Assembly (NCBI GenBank): GCA_023131215.1
Contig: JAGLZV010000017.1
Location: 1 to 8,742 of the forward strand
Reading direction: 5' to 3'
Source: Candidatus Methanophagales archaeon
Lineage (GTDB): Archaea > Halobacteriota > Syntropharchaeia > Alkanophagales > Methanospirareceae
Length of the DNA: 8,742 bases
The notes beneath the pieces were generated by a model. That model searched no databases, was not told the DNA's origin, and worked only from the letters and a program-made list of their open reading frames with translations. Below, piece after piece: positions 1-5,450 of this stretch. The position numbers and the translations under genes were made by a program. How positions within the stretch are numbered: the stretch's first letter is position 1; each line of letters opens with the position of its first letter.

Positions 1-2
1 AT

Positions 3-551
3 GCGAAGAAAGAGCTGAAAAAGGAACATGATGCATTTGTTCTTTATTTTGGCAGGGAAGACACGATATTCAAATCAAAGAAGGAATGTGAAAAGGCAAT
101 TAACAAGTTCTCAAGATGGTTTTTGTTTGAATATGTATCTGCGACTGGAGAGGGAGGAAAGACAAAGACAGCAGCAGAGATATACGAAGAGAAGTATGGA
201 GAGAAAACAAAGCCTGAAAGGACGAAATTACCCCGTTCATTCGCTGGAGCAGGAGATATTGGTGCGGTAAGCGATCCTGAGTATGGTATTTCTTTTGTGC
301 GAGAGTATGGTTTTTTGAAAAGAGTTTTTGAAATGGGTGCGGATAATGAGATAGAAGAGAGGAAGGAGAAGCTGAAAGGAATTTTATTAAACGAGGAGAG
401 GTTTATTTTAAAGAAATTGATGAAAGGTAAGGAGAGAAATACGGTAAAAATAATAAATAAGGTTTTTGATGCAGGTCTTGGCATGGATGCGAGAGAAGAG
501 GAAGTAGGGGTTTTTATGGGAGAGTTGAGAGAGGATTGGAGTGAGGTATAA
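3..551 (+). CDS. Partial unrecognised protein, C-terminal 182 residues (possibly SEC-C related)
   Basis: The reading frame is open from the left edge of the window to a TAA at 549-551, so this is the 3' part of a longer gene whose start lies outside. I do not recognise the protein with confidence. The visible part is Lys/Glu-rich and apparently soluble, with no membrane segment. A stretch reading FSRWFLFEYVSATGEGGKTK (aromatic block, acidic/Tyr residues, then GGKT) resembles the spacer pattern W-F-L-F-(D/E)-Y...GGKT that I associate with SEC-C/YecA-type proteins; that is weak and no Cys-rich SEC-C motif is in view. It is followed by helical charged segments. A TTG at 123 could be read as a start, but the frame continues upstream with the same composition, so an internal start is unlikely. 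The stop codon abuts an IS-end-like sequence at 552-562, so the natural C-terminus may have been altered. Confidence 0.6.
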   Translation, partial: AKKELKKEHDAFVLYFGREDTIFKSKKECEKAINKFSRWFLFEYVSATGEGGKTKTAAEIYEEKYGEKTKPERTKLPRSFAGAGDIGAVSDPEYGISFVREYGFLKRVFEMGADNEIEERKEKLKGILLNEERFILKKLMKGKERNTVKIINKVFDAGLGMDAREEEVGVFMGELREDWSEV

Positions 552-698
552 GAGGCTGTCCAACAATTCAAAATTAGAGCCCCAACCACGCCACACCGCT
601 TTGAAAAGCGGTGCATCCATGCCTGCAAAGCGCTTTGCTTTCGGTATCTCAGCGAGCTTTTTGAGCCATTCTTTATTTTTTCCCATGCTCACATCCAT
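552..698. repeat. Probable mobile-element remnant with IS-like end
   Basis: This stretch follows the stop codon of the left-edge gene directly. It opens with GAGGCTGTCCAACAATTC, and many IS5/IS1182-type terminal inverted repeats begin with a similar GAGGCTGTCC; that comparison is from memory. Inside lie two strong palindromes (594-613 and 625-638). On the minus strand an open stretch starts at an ATG at 698 and codes a basic peptide containing KKLAEIPKAKRFAGMDAPLF. It has no clear ribosome binding site, runs through the IS-like end into the neighbouring gene, and matches no family I know. No partner inverted repeat or transposase is visible, so a decayed element or MITE-like fragment is the best description. 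The remainder to 756 shows nothing I can support. Confidence 0.35.
594..638. repeat. Two adjacent perfect palindromes (hairpin pair)
   Basis: The first palindrome is CACCGCTTTGAAAAGCGGTG at 594-613: a 9-bp perfect stem around a 2-base centre. The second is GCAAAGCGCTTTGC at 625-638, a 14-base perfect palindrome. They are separated by 11 bases. Both contain the AAAGCG/CGCTTT core, so the arms of one can also pair with arms of the other. Paired hairpins like this are typical of REP-type or IS-end structures; the sequence shows only the symmetry. Confidence 0.7.
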
Positions 699-756
699 TA
701 TTTTTCAATTCCTTTTATCACTCTTCCTTCTTCACATGCACTCCATTGTTCAGCGA

Positions 757-975
757 TTACCAGAATAACCATATTAATATTAGGATTAGCATACAAGTCC
801 CAAATAAAAATCCAAAAACTGTCAGGATTACCACTACGGGTACCCATTCCCCTACAAACAACCAGCTGAGTAGAACTACAAGAAAATAAATTGAGATGAG
901 AAGACCGAGAGTAAGGCGGAGGGAAAATTTCTTTTCAGTCAGGTAAGAAGGTGGTCTCTTCCATTCTTCACTCAT
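757..975 (-). CDS. Small two-helix membrane protein, partner of the PH-like protein
   Basis: Codes 72 residues. After a short charged N-terminus (MSEEWKRPPSYLTEKKFSLR) there are two long hydrophobic segments, roughly residues 20-43 and 46-72, separated by a short turn containing a Gly-Glu-Trp. That predicts a helical hairpin in the cytoplasmic membrane with both ends probably inside. No catalytic motif is visible. Its ATG (973-975) overlaps the TAA stop of the upstream gene by one base, so the two are almost certainly co-transcribed and translationally coupled. The likely role is membrane anchor or partner for the PH-like protein, by analogy with bacterial PH-domain/membrane pairs; this is inference. 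The C-terminus ends abruptly in a hydrophobic run (IWLFW), which is unusual but the stop is clear. Confidence 0.7.
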   Translation of the reverse strand: MSEEWKRPPSYLTEKKFSLRLTLGLLISIYFLVVLLSWLFVGEWVPVVVILTVFGFLFGTCMLILILIWLFW

Positions 976-1433
976 TATTTGACTTTCCCCGGAAGATATT
1001 GTCTCAGCACCAATTCTATCTCTCTGAGCTTGCTTTTGGGAATTGGCAGGTCAATCTTTTCCTCTCCCTCTATTTCAACCTCCAGCTTAGCACCGACAAG
1101 TTTCTTTTTCACTTTTACAGATTGGATACGGTCATACGGTAGCTCGAAGCTCTCAGGATGGAGGTGTAAGATCTCCTCAGGCATCTTTCCTTTGAATTGG
1201 GCCCTTCGCTCATTTTTTAATTTTAACCACTTATGCATCGCTTGGAAAGCCGCCGCCACATCCCACTTAGAAAGCTCAGCCGTGCTGAAGATAACTGCCG
1301 CTATAATCCGCCGATCAGTAAAAAAGATGTCATAGCGAGCTCGTTCCCGACCTACGCGAATTCCAGGTCCAACCGATTGCATCCTCGGTGGACCCCGAGA
1401 CTCATCCTCCGCAACAAGTACAATTTCCTCCAT
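975..1433 (-). CDS. PH-like (bacterial/archaeal PH fold) soluble protein
   Basis: Codes 152 residues. Residues 34-44 (YDIFFTDRRII) match the hallmark strand of prokaryotic PH-like domains, usually written Y-x-(I/V)-T-x-R-R-(I/L)-I. The C-terminal part gives the remaining strands (FELPYDRIQSVKVKKKLVGA, then a KLEVEIEGEEKIDLPI strand) and ends in an amphipathic helix (SKLREIELVLRQYL), as expected for the closing helix of a PH fold. The middle (about residues 55-90) is a basic helical insertion. There is no signal peptide or membrane segment. The start is supported by a GGAG about 10 bases upstream of the ATG in AAAGGAGCGAGAAAAAATGG. The downstream membrane protein overlaps by one base, so this protein probably works at the membrane. 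The ligand is unknown. The tandem repeat at 1521-1558 lies about 90 bases upstream and could regulate it. Confidence 0.7.
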   Translation of the reverse strand: MEEIVLVAEDESRGPPRMQSVGPGIRVGRERARYDIFFTDRRIIAAVIFSTAELSKWDVAAAFQAMHKWLKLKNERRAQFKGKMPEEILHLHPESFELPYDRIQSVKVKKKLVGAKLEVEIEGEEKIDLPIPKSKLREIELVLRQYLPGKVK

Positions 1434-1520
1434 TTTTTCTCGCTCCTTTCTTTTTCCTTAGCCTCATCTCCTTTTTATTTTTTGTCATTCATAAACTCAC
1501 CCTGTTTAAAGTCACTATAC

Positions 1521-1558
1521 CCCGTACTTAAGTACAAGGCCTGTACCTAAGCACAAGT
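1521..1558. repeat. 19-base tandem repeat, also a hairpin
   Basis: Two copies of a 19-base unit follow each other, 1521-1539 and 1540-1558, identical at 15 of 19 positions. The cores are GTACTTAAGTACAAG and GTACCTAAGCACAAG. Each core is palindromic: the first contains the perfect 12-base GTACTTAAGTAC. Positions 1527-1551 can also fold into a stem of about 10 pairs with one mismatch and a five-base loop. It sits between the 5' end of the PH-like gene and the 3' end of the transposase remnant. Two readings are open: a double operator for the PH-like operon, or the subterminal hairpin of the decayed IS200/IS605 element, whose right end would fall here. The rest of 1434-1612 shows only AT-rich sequence. 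Confidence 0.6.
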
Positions 1559-1612
1559 CCAGATGACTTAAACAACCTTTTTATCACAAGTTTATAAAAG
1601 CTTTTCGATTTT

Positions 1613-2104
1613 TTATTTTTGATGTTTTTCGCCAAAAAGTTTGTTATAAAGCGATATGTACCAGGTTTTGTGCGCTTTTTCCTTTTCCTCATCTACCACA
1701 ACTACAGGTACAGTATCCGCTTTCTCATAACTATACCGCTCCCCTCTCCCTTCTCCCCGCTCCCCTCGTATGATGTCCTTTTTCTCTAACCCCTTCTGTC
1801 CCGATATATACTTCTCCACCACCTCCCACCCATGTCCCACCGAACCATGATAACAAGATGGCGCCCCTAAATGCCCCGGGCACCATTCTTTAAGCACTGG
1901 AAATCTATCTCTCAACATCTTACTACTACTCCCCTTTATCCGCTTCGCTATCCAGCTTACCGAGTACTTCGGGGGGTACTTAATGAAAAGATGGACATGA
2001 TCAACATTCACCGCCATGTCTATAACTTCAATATCGAACTCTTTGCATGTTTCCCTGATAATCTCCTCCGCCGCTTCAGCAACTTCTCCCTCCAATACCT
2101 TTTC
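1613..2104 (-). pseudogene. tnpA: IS200/IS605-type Y1 transposase, N-terminally truncated
   Basis: This is a HUH single-stranded-DNA transposase (Y1_Tnp family). The catalytic His-x-His is present in DHVHLFI (H33-V-H35 counted from a TTG at 2095), followed by the PPKYS...RIKG region, the LGAPSCYHGSVG strand and the catalytic Tyr in VEKYISGQ (Y96). Family members begin about 30 residues earlier with a strand ending in KYRRKVL. Here the frame gives EKVLEGE immediately after a TAA at 2105-2107, with another TAA further upstream, and I found no first strand in the other frames. So the 5' end has been lost and the TTG is only a formal start. The C-terminus carries about 55 extra residues, rich in Gly/Glu/Arg and then basic, not typical of the family. 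The remnant probably cannot transpose by itself. Hairpins elsewhere in the window may be related substrates. Confidence 0.8.
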
Positions 2105-2184
2105 TTAGAAAGAAAAGCTTTACCAAAAGAACTTATTTGTTTTTCTTTTAGCACAGGTTTTCTTTTTGTAAAAAAGAAAAAGTG

Positions 2185-2214
2185 TTGTGTAATCTGTGGT
2201 TATATAAAAAGAGC
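2185..2214 (+). repeat. Copy of the TCTGTGTAATCT dispersed repeat
   Basis: The segment TGTGTAATCTGTGGTTATATAAA shares TGTGTAATCTG.GG and a following TATA-like tract with 5411-5450 and, on the other strand, with 8055-8080. It lies between the 3' end of the small helical-protein gene and the truncated 5' end of the transposase. In plus orientation the TATA-like tract points at no gene, so here it does not act as an ordinary promoter for a neighbour. The intervening 2108-2184 is A/T-rich and shows nothing else. Confidence 0.55.
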
Positions 2215-2220
2215 CCATTT

Positions 2221-2511
2221 TCACTCCACCTTAACTTTTTCTTTCTTCCCCTTCTCTTCCTTACCTTCGAGTTCTCCTTTATACTTCTCCAGGAGCTCTA
2301 TTTCCTTCTCGACGACCTTATTTATCGCTTTCAACGCGCTTATTCTCAGTTCTATAAGGTCTGAGGCGAGTTTCGATGGTCCGGGGAGGTAGTCCTCAAG
2401 AGATTCCGCTAAGCCCCCAACTACGTCAACCGCCACCCGCAGAGGAATAAGAGTTGTTCCTGCAAGAACCTTCACCGCCCTGACCAATTCTTCTTCCTTA
2501 TCCTCACTCAT
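2221..2511 (-). CDS. Small helical protein of unknown function, co-transcribed with ArsA-like ATPase
   Basis: Codes 96 residues from the ATG at 2511. This start is chosen over one 17 codons upstream because GGGAGGG lies a few bases before it (GGGAGGGACAATG) and because the longer version would overlap the arsA-like gene. It begins 13 bases after that gene's stop, so the two form an operon. The protein has an acidic N-terminus, a hydrophobic amphipathic stretch (about residues 9-35, LAGTTLIPLRVAVDVVGGLA), a YLPGPSKLA turn, and a long charged helix ending in a Lys/Glu-rich tail. No family is recognised. The pattern suggests a membrane-peripheral or granule/vesicle-surface helical protein that could be a client or partner of the ATPase. 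That is inference only. Confidence 0.75.
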   Translation of the reverse strand: MSEDKEEELVRAVKVLAGTTLIPLRVAVDVVGGLAESLEDYLPGPSKLASDLIELRISALKAINKVVEKEIELLEKYKGELEGKEEKGKKEKVKVE

Positions 2512-2524
2512 TGTCCCTCCCATT

Positions 2525-3721
2525 TTATCTTTCATCAATGAAATAGATGTGAAGTTCACCATTTAAAAGTTTTGCACTATCCAACTTCATTATATGTGCG
2601 ATTGTTGGGAGAGGAATGAAGTTTCTAACTTCTCCTATATCCGTTGAAATAACCACGGATAAATCCTCACCCGCTCTTTCCACCTCGCACACGTCCTTAT
2701 ACTTGCTTGCAAAGAGTGGGGGTAGGGGAACTACCACTTCCAAACCATGATTTGACCACATCACTTTAATCGCCTTACCCTCGAAGTAAACTTCGGCGGG
2801 GTCTTCGTCTCCGAACAATTCATCCCCAAGCTCTGATAGAAGCCTCACCCCCTTAACTTCAGACTGAAATAGCCGCAGCCTTTTTATTGGCAGCGGATGA
2901 AATGCCGCTTCTGCTTCAGTCAAATATTTTTCCTGTGCGTTCTTCCAGCCCTTGAAATATGAATCGCTGACCTTTTCCGGAATCACCTTATTCATTATCG
3001 CAAGGTCAACGTTTATATCGTAGAGGTTTGCAAGCAGGTGCGTTCTTCTCAGGTTCTGTATGCTGAACGCATCGGGATTGGCAATCAACCTTAAACTTGT
3101 GACTTCTCTGTCAACTATTATGTTTTTAAGCCTTCCAAGAATCTCCATTAACTCGATGTCTTCACTTATAACTTCCTTGCTTGGCGTTGGCAGACCAACT
3201 ATCGGCTCTACCACTTTAGCGATATTTACAAGAGGCGCAACCAATTTAATCAGTTTCGCAGCAGTGGAGCCGAGGAGAGTAGGCAAGTAAATGTTCTTAA
3301 GCGCTTCTCCAGATGGCACGGTGTCAAGCACGATCACATCGTAGTTATTCGATTCGACGAACTCAACCACCTTTAGCAATGAGATGAACTCAGTCATGTT
3401 TGGCAGTGCTGCTATTTCGTATGCCAGCACCTCATCCAGCCCTTTTGACTTGAACAGAGACACGATGTATTCCTGTATAACACCGTATTTCTCTCTGACT
3501 TCTCTTATCGGGTCTACCTGGATAGCCCACAGCTTGTCCCTGCCACTGATTTCAGTTGGGGTATGTTGAATCTGCATTTCGAACGCATCGGAAATCGTGT
3601 GTGCGGGGTCTGATGAAATAACCAGTGTCTCGTAGCCCAACTCAGATAGTTTCAAGGCGGTTGCACAGGAGATAACCGATTTACCGGACCCCCCTTTACC
3701 CGTGTAGAAGATGACTCGCAT
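2525..3721 (-). CDS. ArsA/Get3-family ATPase with C-terminal HSP20-like domain
   Basis: Codes 398 residues, close to the usual length for single-domain archaeal and cyanobacterial ArsA homologues. The deviant P-loop is GKGGSGKS (residues 8-15); the switch region is SSDPAHTISDAF (36-47). The second signature reads DTVPSGEALKNIYLP from D133, where canonical ArsA/Get3 has D-T-A-P-T-G-H-T-L-R, so the usual His is Glu here. Residues about 308-397 form a beta-rich segment matching the ArsA HSP20-like C-terminal domain. Only two cysteines exist (C19, C345), so neither the metalloid-binding Cys triad of ArsA nor the CxxC of Get3 is present. A role in arsenite efflux is therefore unlikely; a targeting or chaperone-like ATPase acting on hydrophobic proteins is more plausible. 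The start ATG follows GAGCGAAAA, a weak ribosome site. A TATA-like TATAAAAAG (3763-3771, minus strand) lies about 45 bases upstream. It forms an operon with the small helical protein. Confidence 0.9.
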   Translation of the reverse strand: MRVIFYTGKGGSGKSVISCATALKLSELGYETLVISSDPAHTISDAFEMQIQHTPTEISGRDKLWAIQVDPIREVREKYGVIQEYIVSLFKSKGLDEVLAYEIAALPNMTEFISLLKVVEFVESNNYDVIVLDTVPSGEALKNIYLPTLLGSTAAKLIKLVAPLVNIAKVVEPIVGLPTPSKEVISEDIELMEILGRLKNIIVDREVTSLRLIANPDAFSIQNLRRTHLLANLYDINVDLAIMNKVIPEKVSDSYFKGWKNAQEKYLTEAEAAFHPLPIKRLRLFQSEVKGVRLLSELGDELFGDEDPAEVYFEGKAIKVMWSNHGLEVVVPLPPLFASKYKDVCEVERAGEDLSVVISTDIGEVRNFIPLPTIAHIMKLDSAKLLNGELHIYFIDER

Positions 3722-3761
3722 TTTTCGCTCTATGCAAGGTTAAGTTTTTATTTTTATTAAA

Positions 3762-3772
3762 TCTTTTTATAC
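3762..3772 (+). promoter_or_regulatory. TATA-like element shared by divergent genes
   Basis: On the plus strand this reads CTTTTTATAC, centred about 26 bases before the ATG of the DUF234 ATPase, the spacing expected for transcription starting at or next to the start codon (leaderless mRNA). No Shine-Dalgarno is seen before that ATG, which agrees. On the minus strand the same bases read GTATAAAAAG, a good archaeal TATA placed to give the ArsA-like gene a leader of about 20 bases. A weaker AT-rich alternative for that gene lies at 3745-3762. Confidence 0.5.
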
Positions 3773-3802
3773 TAATTTTAATTAGGACTAATCATGATTA
3801 GT
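3771..3802. promoter_or_regulatory. Two abutting 16-base palindromes over the ATPase start (candidate operator)
   Basis: Positions 3787-3802 read ACTAATCATGATTAGT, a perfect 16-base palindrome with the ATG start codon in its centre. Directly before it, 3771-3786 reads ACTAATTTTAATTAGG, the same ACTAAT-N4-ATTAG arrangement with the last base and the centre differing. This gives four alternating half-sites with a 16-base period. The pair begins at the TATA-like element and covers the expected transcription start of the plus gene and the upstream side of the minus promoter. A dimeric repressor binding here would block the ATPase gene and could affect the ArsA-like gene as well. Confidence 0.6.
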
Positions 3803-5203
3803 AGATTTATTGATAGGGAAGAGGAGATTTCGCTATTAGAAGCGGAGTGGGAGAAAGAAAAAGGGAGGTTAATTGTTCTCTACGGAAGACGAAGAATAGG
3901 CAAGACAAGACTTTTAATGGAATTTGTGAAGACAAAGAACAGGAGGGGGATATTGTATATTGCGGAAGAATCTTCTGCTCTGATTCAGATAAATGGACTG
4001 AAAGAGAAGATTGCCGAATTTTTAAACGACCCTTTGCTCAGAACACTTGAAATAAGGGATTGGGAACAGCTTTTTGGATATTTAGCGAAGAATATGCCTG
4101 AAGACCGATTTTATCTCATAATAGATGAATTCTCATATCTCATCAGAAGCGATTCCAGAGTACTCAGTGTGTTGCAAAAACTGTGGGATACGAAGTTCTC
4201 TTCCTCTTCTGTTTTTATCGTTCTCTCAGGCTCTATGCTTGGACTAATGAGCGAAAAGGTGCTTTCATACGCATCACCGCTTTATGGACGGAGGTCACGA
4301 GATATTTTGCTGATGGGGTTGCCGTTCGAGTATGCAAAAGAGTTTGTCAGACTGCCTTTCAAGGAAGCACTGCAGCTCTATTTGATAATTGGAGGTATGC
4401 CGGAGTATCTGCAGAAAGCTTCTGAATACCGAAACCTCGCGGAATTTCTCAAAAGGGAGTTCTTCAGCAAGAACGGGTACTTTTACCGGGAGCCTTATTT
4501 CATCATTTCGCAGGAGTTCAAAGAACTCAAGACTTATTTCTCCATTCTCAATGCCCTTGCTTATGGTTATACAAGACCTACGGAGATAGCAAATTTTATA
4601 GGCATGGAAACGAGAGGCATCTACCCATATCTTGAGAATCTGCTCATATTGGGTTTTATAGAGAGGCAGGTTTCCATGTTTGGCAGTCCAAAAAAGGGGA
4701 TATATTTGATACGGGACTGCATCTTTGATTTCTGGTTCAACTTCGTGTTCAAGCACCGAGAAGAAATAGAAATGGGTACTTTTAGATTAATCGAGGGAGA
4801 AAAAAACACTTACGTGGGCAAAAAATTTGAGAGCTTTGTCAGGAATGAGATTTTTCGGTTTCTGCTTCCGTTCGAGTTTGAGAAGATTGGCAGGTGGTGG
4901 CATAAGGGTGAGGAGATAGACATAGTGGCGGTAAATGATAAAAGGACGCGGATAGCTTTCTTTGAGGTAAAATGGGGGAGGTTGAGCTACCGGGAAGCCG
5001 AGAGGCTATTAAATGCGCTTAGGGATAAGGCAAAGCTTGTTGATTGGCATGTGAAGGGTGAAGATAAGCAGGAGCATTATGGCATTATAGCGGAGAGCAT
5101 TGAAGGTAAAGAAGAACTCCGCAACCAGGAGGGGTTTATGGTCTATGATTTAGAAGACCTGAAAGCTTTGTTTCATGATGCTGGATACAGGATACAAGTT
5201 TAG
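3794..5203 (+). CDS. Archaeal ATPase (ATPase_2) with DUF234 PD-(D/E)XK-like C-terminal domain
   Basis: Codes 469 residues, the usual length for this archaeal family. The N-terminal STAND-like P-loop domain has FIDREEE at the start, Walker A GRRRIGKTR (31-39), Walker B YLIIDEFSYL (107-116) and a sensor-like VLSGSMLG (143-150). A winged helix follows at about 255-295 (RPTEIANFIGMETRGIYPYL, then ENLLILGFIER). The C-terminal DUF234 region (about 310-430) carries the nuclease-like signature: E345/E348, then EEIDIVAV with D376, then FFEVKW with E391-x-K393, as in PD-(D/E)XK folds. The domains are complete and no residue appears lost. The biological role of the family is not settled; it is common in archaea and often in mobile or accessory DNA. 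It stands alone, divergent from the ArsA-like gene, and its start codon lies inside a palindromic operator-like sequence, so autoregulation through its winged helix is possible. Confidence 0.9.
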   Translation: MISRFIDREEEISLLEAEWEKEKGRLIVLYGRRRIGKTRLLMEFVKTKNRRGILYIAEESSALIQINGLKEKIAEFLNDPLLRTLEIRDWEQLFGYLAKNMPEDRFYLIIDEFSYLIRSDSRVLSVLQKLWDTKFSSSSVFIVLSGSMLGLMSEKVLSYASPLYGRRSRDILLMGLPFEYAKEFVRLPFKEALQLYLIIGGMPEYLQKASEYRNLAEFLKREFFSKNGYFYREPYFIISQEFKELKTYFSILNALAYGYTRPTEIANFIGMETRGIYPYLENLLILGFIERQVSMFGSPKKGIYLIRDCIFDFWFNFVFKHREEIEMGTFRLIEGEKNTYVGKKFESFVRNEIFRFLLPFEFEKIGRWWHKGEEIDIVAVNDKRTRIAFFEVKWGRLSYREAERLLNALRDKAKLVDWHVKGEDKQEHYGIIAESIEGKEELRNQEGFMVYDLEDLKALFHDAGYRIQV

Positions 5204-5331
5204 GGATGCGTCTTCTTGCATCTTGCACCTTCAATTATTTTCTTGTTGTATATAAAGTATAACTTCCTTCTATTTAAGACACTGATTTACGCGGACTTAT
5301 TTAAGTTTGACATTGTTGATTTTTATCGTCT

Positions 5332-5404
5332 ATCTGTGTTAATTAAGCCCTTTCAGGGCTTGCGGGGACGTGGGCAGAGCCCACGAGCGTTAATCTGTGT
5401 CAAT
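5332..5404. repeat. Two-hairpin REP-like module flanked by ATCTGTGT direct repeats
   Basis: Hairpin one is AAGCCCTTTCAGGGCTT (5345-5361): a 7-bp stem with a 3-base loop. Hairpin two is CGTGGGCAGAGCCCACG (5369-5385): a 7-bp stem with a 3-base loop, 7 bases after the first. On either side are near-identical 12-mers, ATCTGTGTTAAT (5332-5343) and ATCTGTGTCAAT (5393-5404), 61 bases apart. The module is markedly more GC-rich than its surroundings. The order GCCCTTTCAGGGC plus a GGGC...GCCC hairpin is like REP elements I recall from bacteria with IS200-type RAYT transposases; that link is from memory. The rest of the 5204-5437 gap is AT-rich with no gene I can support. Confidence 0.7.
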
Positions 5405-5410
5405 AATTTA

Positions 5411-5450
5411 TTTTAAAAATCTGTGTAATCTGAGGGGTTATAAAAAGGAG
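5411..5450 (+). repeat. Copy of the TCTGTGTAATCT dispersed repeat
   Basis: The sequence TTTTAAAAATCTGTGTAATC continues as TGAGGGGTTATAAAAAGGAG. It repeats the ATCTGTGT word of the adjacent two-hairpin module and shares the longer TCTGTGTAATCT plus TATA-like tract with copies at 2185-2214 and, inverted, 8055-8080. No plus-strand gene follows. The out-of-frame relic of the glycosyltransferase C-terminus (minus strand) ends within it, at 5438. Confidence 0.6.

Noticed and set aside
44..628. Long minus-strand open frame opposite the left-edge gene
   Set aside because: It is Ser/Phe/Leu-rich, as expected from the antisense of Lys/Glu-rich coding sequence; it has no motif or start signal and lies opposite a frame with clear coding character.
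1596..1606. AAAAGCTTTT palindrome near the transposase 3' end as a terminator or IS hairpin
   Set aside because: Short, all A/T outside the centre, and expected by chance in this AT-rich stretch.
2525..3721. Arsenite efflux ATPase (arsA of an ars operon)
   Set aside because: The metal-binding cysteines are missing and there is no arsB, arsD, arsR or arsC nearby.
4295..4756. Minus-strand open frame inside the DUF234 ATPase gene
   Set aside because: It lies wholly opposite conserved ATPase and winged-helix coding sequence and shows no recognisable domain.
3794..5203. DUF234 ATPase plus ArsA-like ATPase as a defence system
   Set aside because: The two are divergent, not co-transcribed, and no effector, toxin or further nuclease accompanies them; the nuclease-like DUF234 domain alone does not support this.
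5332..5430. Three ATCTGTGT words considered as a CRISPR array
   Set aside because: The repeated word is too short, spacing is irregular (61 then 26 bases), and the intervening sequence is a hairpin module rather than spacers. No cas gene is nearby.
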